This document shows positions 62,499-64,000 of a DNA stretch of 64,000 bases, in pieces. Both the position numbers and the translations under genes were made by a program. The notes beneath the pieces are model-generated. The model did not search any database and was not told the origin of the DNA. It saw only the letters and a program-made list of their open reading frames with translations. The stretch is from Paraburkholderia aromaticivorans (GTDB taxonomy: Bacteria > Pseudomonadota > Gammaproteobacteria > Burkholderiales > Burkholderiaceae), in contig NZ_CP022989.1 in the NCBI RefSeq assembly GCF_002278075.1, positions 2,232,001 through 2,296,000 of the forward strand, written 5' to 3'. How positions within the stretch are numbered: the first letter of the stretch is position 1; every line of letters begins with the position of its first letter.

Positions 62499-64000
62499 TC
62501 ACTTTCCGACCAGCAAGCTGGAATCGTCCGTCCGGTTCACGCTCGGCCGCGAGGCCTGATTCGCGAGTTCCGGTTCACCCAGACCTTTGATCAATTCCAG
62601 TGCCTGACGCTCGAACAGCCGCCGGTAGAGGCCTTTCTCGAGTTTGATCAGCGCGTCGTGGCTGCCTTCCTCGATCACCTTGCCTTTATCCAGCACCAGC
62701 AACCGGTCCAGCGCACGCACGGTGGAAAGGCGGTGTGCCACCACCAGCGTGGTGCGGCCCATCATCAGCCGCTCCATGGCTTGCTGGATCAGCACTTCGC
62801 TTTCGCTGTCGAGACTCGACGTGGCCTCGTCCAGAATCAGGATCGGCGCGTCGGCGAGAAACGCCCGCGCGATGGCGACGCGCTGACGTTCACCCCCCGA
62901 CAGCTTGACCCCGCGTTCACCGACCAGCGTGTCGTAGCCCTTGGGCAGCGCGGCGATGAAGTCGTGCGCGCTCGCCAGCCTGGCGGCGCGCTCGATCTCG
63001 GCGCGGCTCGCGCCGGGCCGCGCATACGCGATGTTCTCGGCGAGCGAGCGGTGAAACAGCACCGGCTCCTGCTGCACGATCGCGATCTGACTGCGCAACG
63101 ACGCCTGCCGGACCTTGGCGATATCCTGACCGTCGATTGTGATCCGGCCTTCCGAAATGTCGTAGAGCCGCTGGATCAGCTTGATGAACGTGGTCTTCCC
63201 CGAACCCGAATGCCCGACGAGCCCGACGCGCTCGCCCGGCGCAATGCGCACGGAGAAATTGTCGTAGAGCGGCTGGCCGCTGCTCCCGTAATGGAAGGTG
63301 ACGTGCTCGAAACGGATCTCGCCCTGGCCGATCGCGATCGGACCTGCGCCGGGCCGGTCCTCGATACCGAGCGGTTGGCTTTCCAGAGATACCAGTTCCT
63401 CCATGTCGTTGACCGAGCGTTGCAGGTTGCGGATGTGCATGCCCACGTCGCGCAGATAGCCTTGCAGCATGAAGAACATGGTCAGCGCGAACGTGATGTC
63501 GCCGACGCTCGCCTCGCCGCGCGCCCACAACAACAGGGCCGCGCCGAGAATCGCGGCCTGGATTGCCACCAGCATGCCGCCCTGGACGCCGCCGTTGATC
63601 GTGCCGCGCATCCACGTGCGGCGCGTGCGGTGCCGCCACTTGCCGATCACGCGCGCGAGCAGGACTTCTTCCCGATCTTCCGCGCCGAACGCCTTGACCA
63701 CGCCGTTGCAACTGACCGCGTCGGCAAGCGCGCCGCCCATGCGCGTATCCCACGCGTTCGCAAGGCGCGCGGCCGGCGCCACGAAGCCGAGCGACATGGC
63801 CACGGTCACCGCGATATACAGCACCGAGCCGATGCCGACGACCGCGCCCATCATCGGCCAGCGCCAGCCCAGCAGGAGCGTGGCGCCGACCAGCATGACG
63901 AGCGACGGCAACAGCGCGATCAGCAGCGTGTCGTTGAGCAGGTCGAGCGCCCACATACCGCGCGTGATCTTGCGCACCGTCGAGCCTGCGAAGCTGTTGG
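62499..64000 (-). CDS. MsbA-type ABC exporter, N-terminus cut off by the window
   Basis: About 500 residues are visible; the frame continues past the right edge (NSFAGSTVRKI precedes the ITRGMWAL segment), so the start is outside the window. It has the later membrane helices and a full ATPase domain: Walker A GLVGHSGSGKTTF, Q-loop IVQQEPVLFH, signature LSGGERQRVAIAR, Walker B ILILDEATSSLD and switch His VVAHRLST. It is similar in layout to the exporter at 57031-58902. The substrate is unknown. Confidence 0.9.
   Translation of the reverse strand, partial: NSFAGSTVRKITRGMWALDLLNDTLLIALLPSLVMLVGATLLLGWRWPMMGAVVGIGSVLYIAVTVAMSLGFVAPAARLANAWDTRMGGALADAVSCNGVVKAFGAEDREEVLLARVIGKWRHRTRRTWMRGTINGGVQGGMLVAIQAAILGAALLLWARGEASVGDITFALTMFFMLQGYLRDVGMHIRNLQRSVNDMEELVSLESQPLGIEDRPGAGPIAIGQGEIRFEHVTFHYGSSGQPLYDNFSVRIAPGERVGLVGHSGSGKTTFIKLIQRLYDISEGRITIDGQDIAKVRQASLRSQIAIVQQEPVLFHRSLAENIAYARPGASRAEIERAARLASAHDFIAALPKGYDTLVGERGVKLSGGERQRVAIARAFLADAPILILDEATSSLDSESEVLIQQAMERLMMGRTTLVVAHRLSTVRALDRLLVLDKGKVIEEGSHDALIKLEKGLYRRLFERQALELIKGLGEPELANQASRPSVNRTDDSSLLVGK

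Noticed and set aside
1..64000. Mobile elements, prophage or genomic island
   Set aside because: I found no transposase, integrase, recombinase, terminal inverted repeats or target duplications; gene order is that of a conserved chromosomal core.

Overview
The window is a gene-dense, high-GC stretch of a betaproteobacterial chromosome. Gene content, gene order and protein sequences point to the Burkholderia/Paraburkholderia group, most likely the main chromosome. Pointers are the long arginine/proline-rich RNase E tail, the RNase III with a long low-complexity C-terminus, an EF-P with Arg32 beside an EarP gene, and the rpoE-rseA-rseB-mucD-lepA-lepB-rnc-era-recO-pdxJ-acpS-nagZ string. I see no insertion sequence, prophage, integrase, plasmid gene or CRISPR array. 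It reads as a core-genome segment, so most findings concern regulatory DNA and unusual variants of known families.

Layout. 1-1100: the start of a CreA-family gene, two identical tRNA-Asn genes and the ferredoxin fdxA. 1.4-7.4 kb: pncB, a lone LutC-like gene, a Na+/H+ antiporter-like gene, a 2-hydroxyacid dehydrogenase and rmuC. 7.4-14.9 kb (minus strand): an acetyltransferase with a small membrane protein, moaA-mobA-moeA for molybdenum cofactor, and rne. 15.6-18.7 kb: rluC, an HAD phosphatase, a Rieske protein and an S49 peptidase, tightly coupled. 18.8-20.1 kb: a tetrapyrrole-methylase-fold methyltransferase and Maf (minus). 20.2-27.5 kb: the fatty acid cluster yceD-rpmF-plsX-fabH-fabD-fabG-acpP-fabF behind a near-consensus sigma-70 promoter; rpmF (59 codons) is included. 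27.5-40.8 kb: a YgfX-like protein, then the sigma-E operon, lepA-lepB, rnc-era-recO-pdxJ-acpS and nagZ.

40.9-45.3 kb (minus): an orphan sigma-54-type response regulator, a CsbD-family gene, EF-P and EarP. 45.5-49.2 kb: uvrC, pgsA, and a tRNA-Gly, tRNA-Gly, tRNA-Cys group. 49.6-52.1 kb: a TraB/GumN-like protein, a GAF-GGDEF protein and an ElaA-like acetyltransferase. 52.2-54.3 kb (minus): SCO, PCuAC and CtaG, a copper-delivery set for cytochrome oxidase. 54.6-56.9 kb: otsB-otsA for trehalose. 57-64 kb: two exporter-type ABC proteins around a GT4 glycosyltransferase and two membrane proteins.

The most interesting non-routine signals are: (i) a sigma-54 promoter with a consensus IHF site, an upstream dyad and a tandem repeat in the leader, all in front of csbD and next to a sigma-54 activator with altered GAFTGA and arginine-finger residues; (ii) a 48-codon ORF with a good ribosome binding site, bracketed by two terminator-like hairpins, inserted between acpP and fabF; and (iii) a large hairpin just upstream of rnc that could be an RNase III autoregulatory site.
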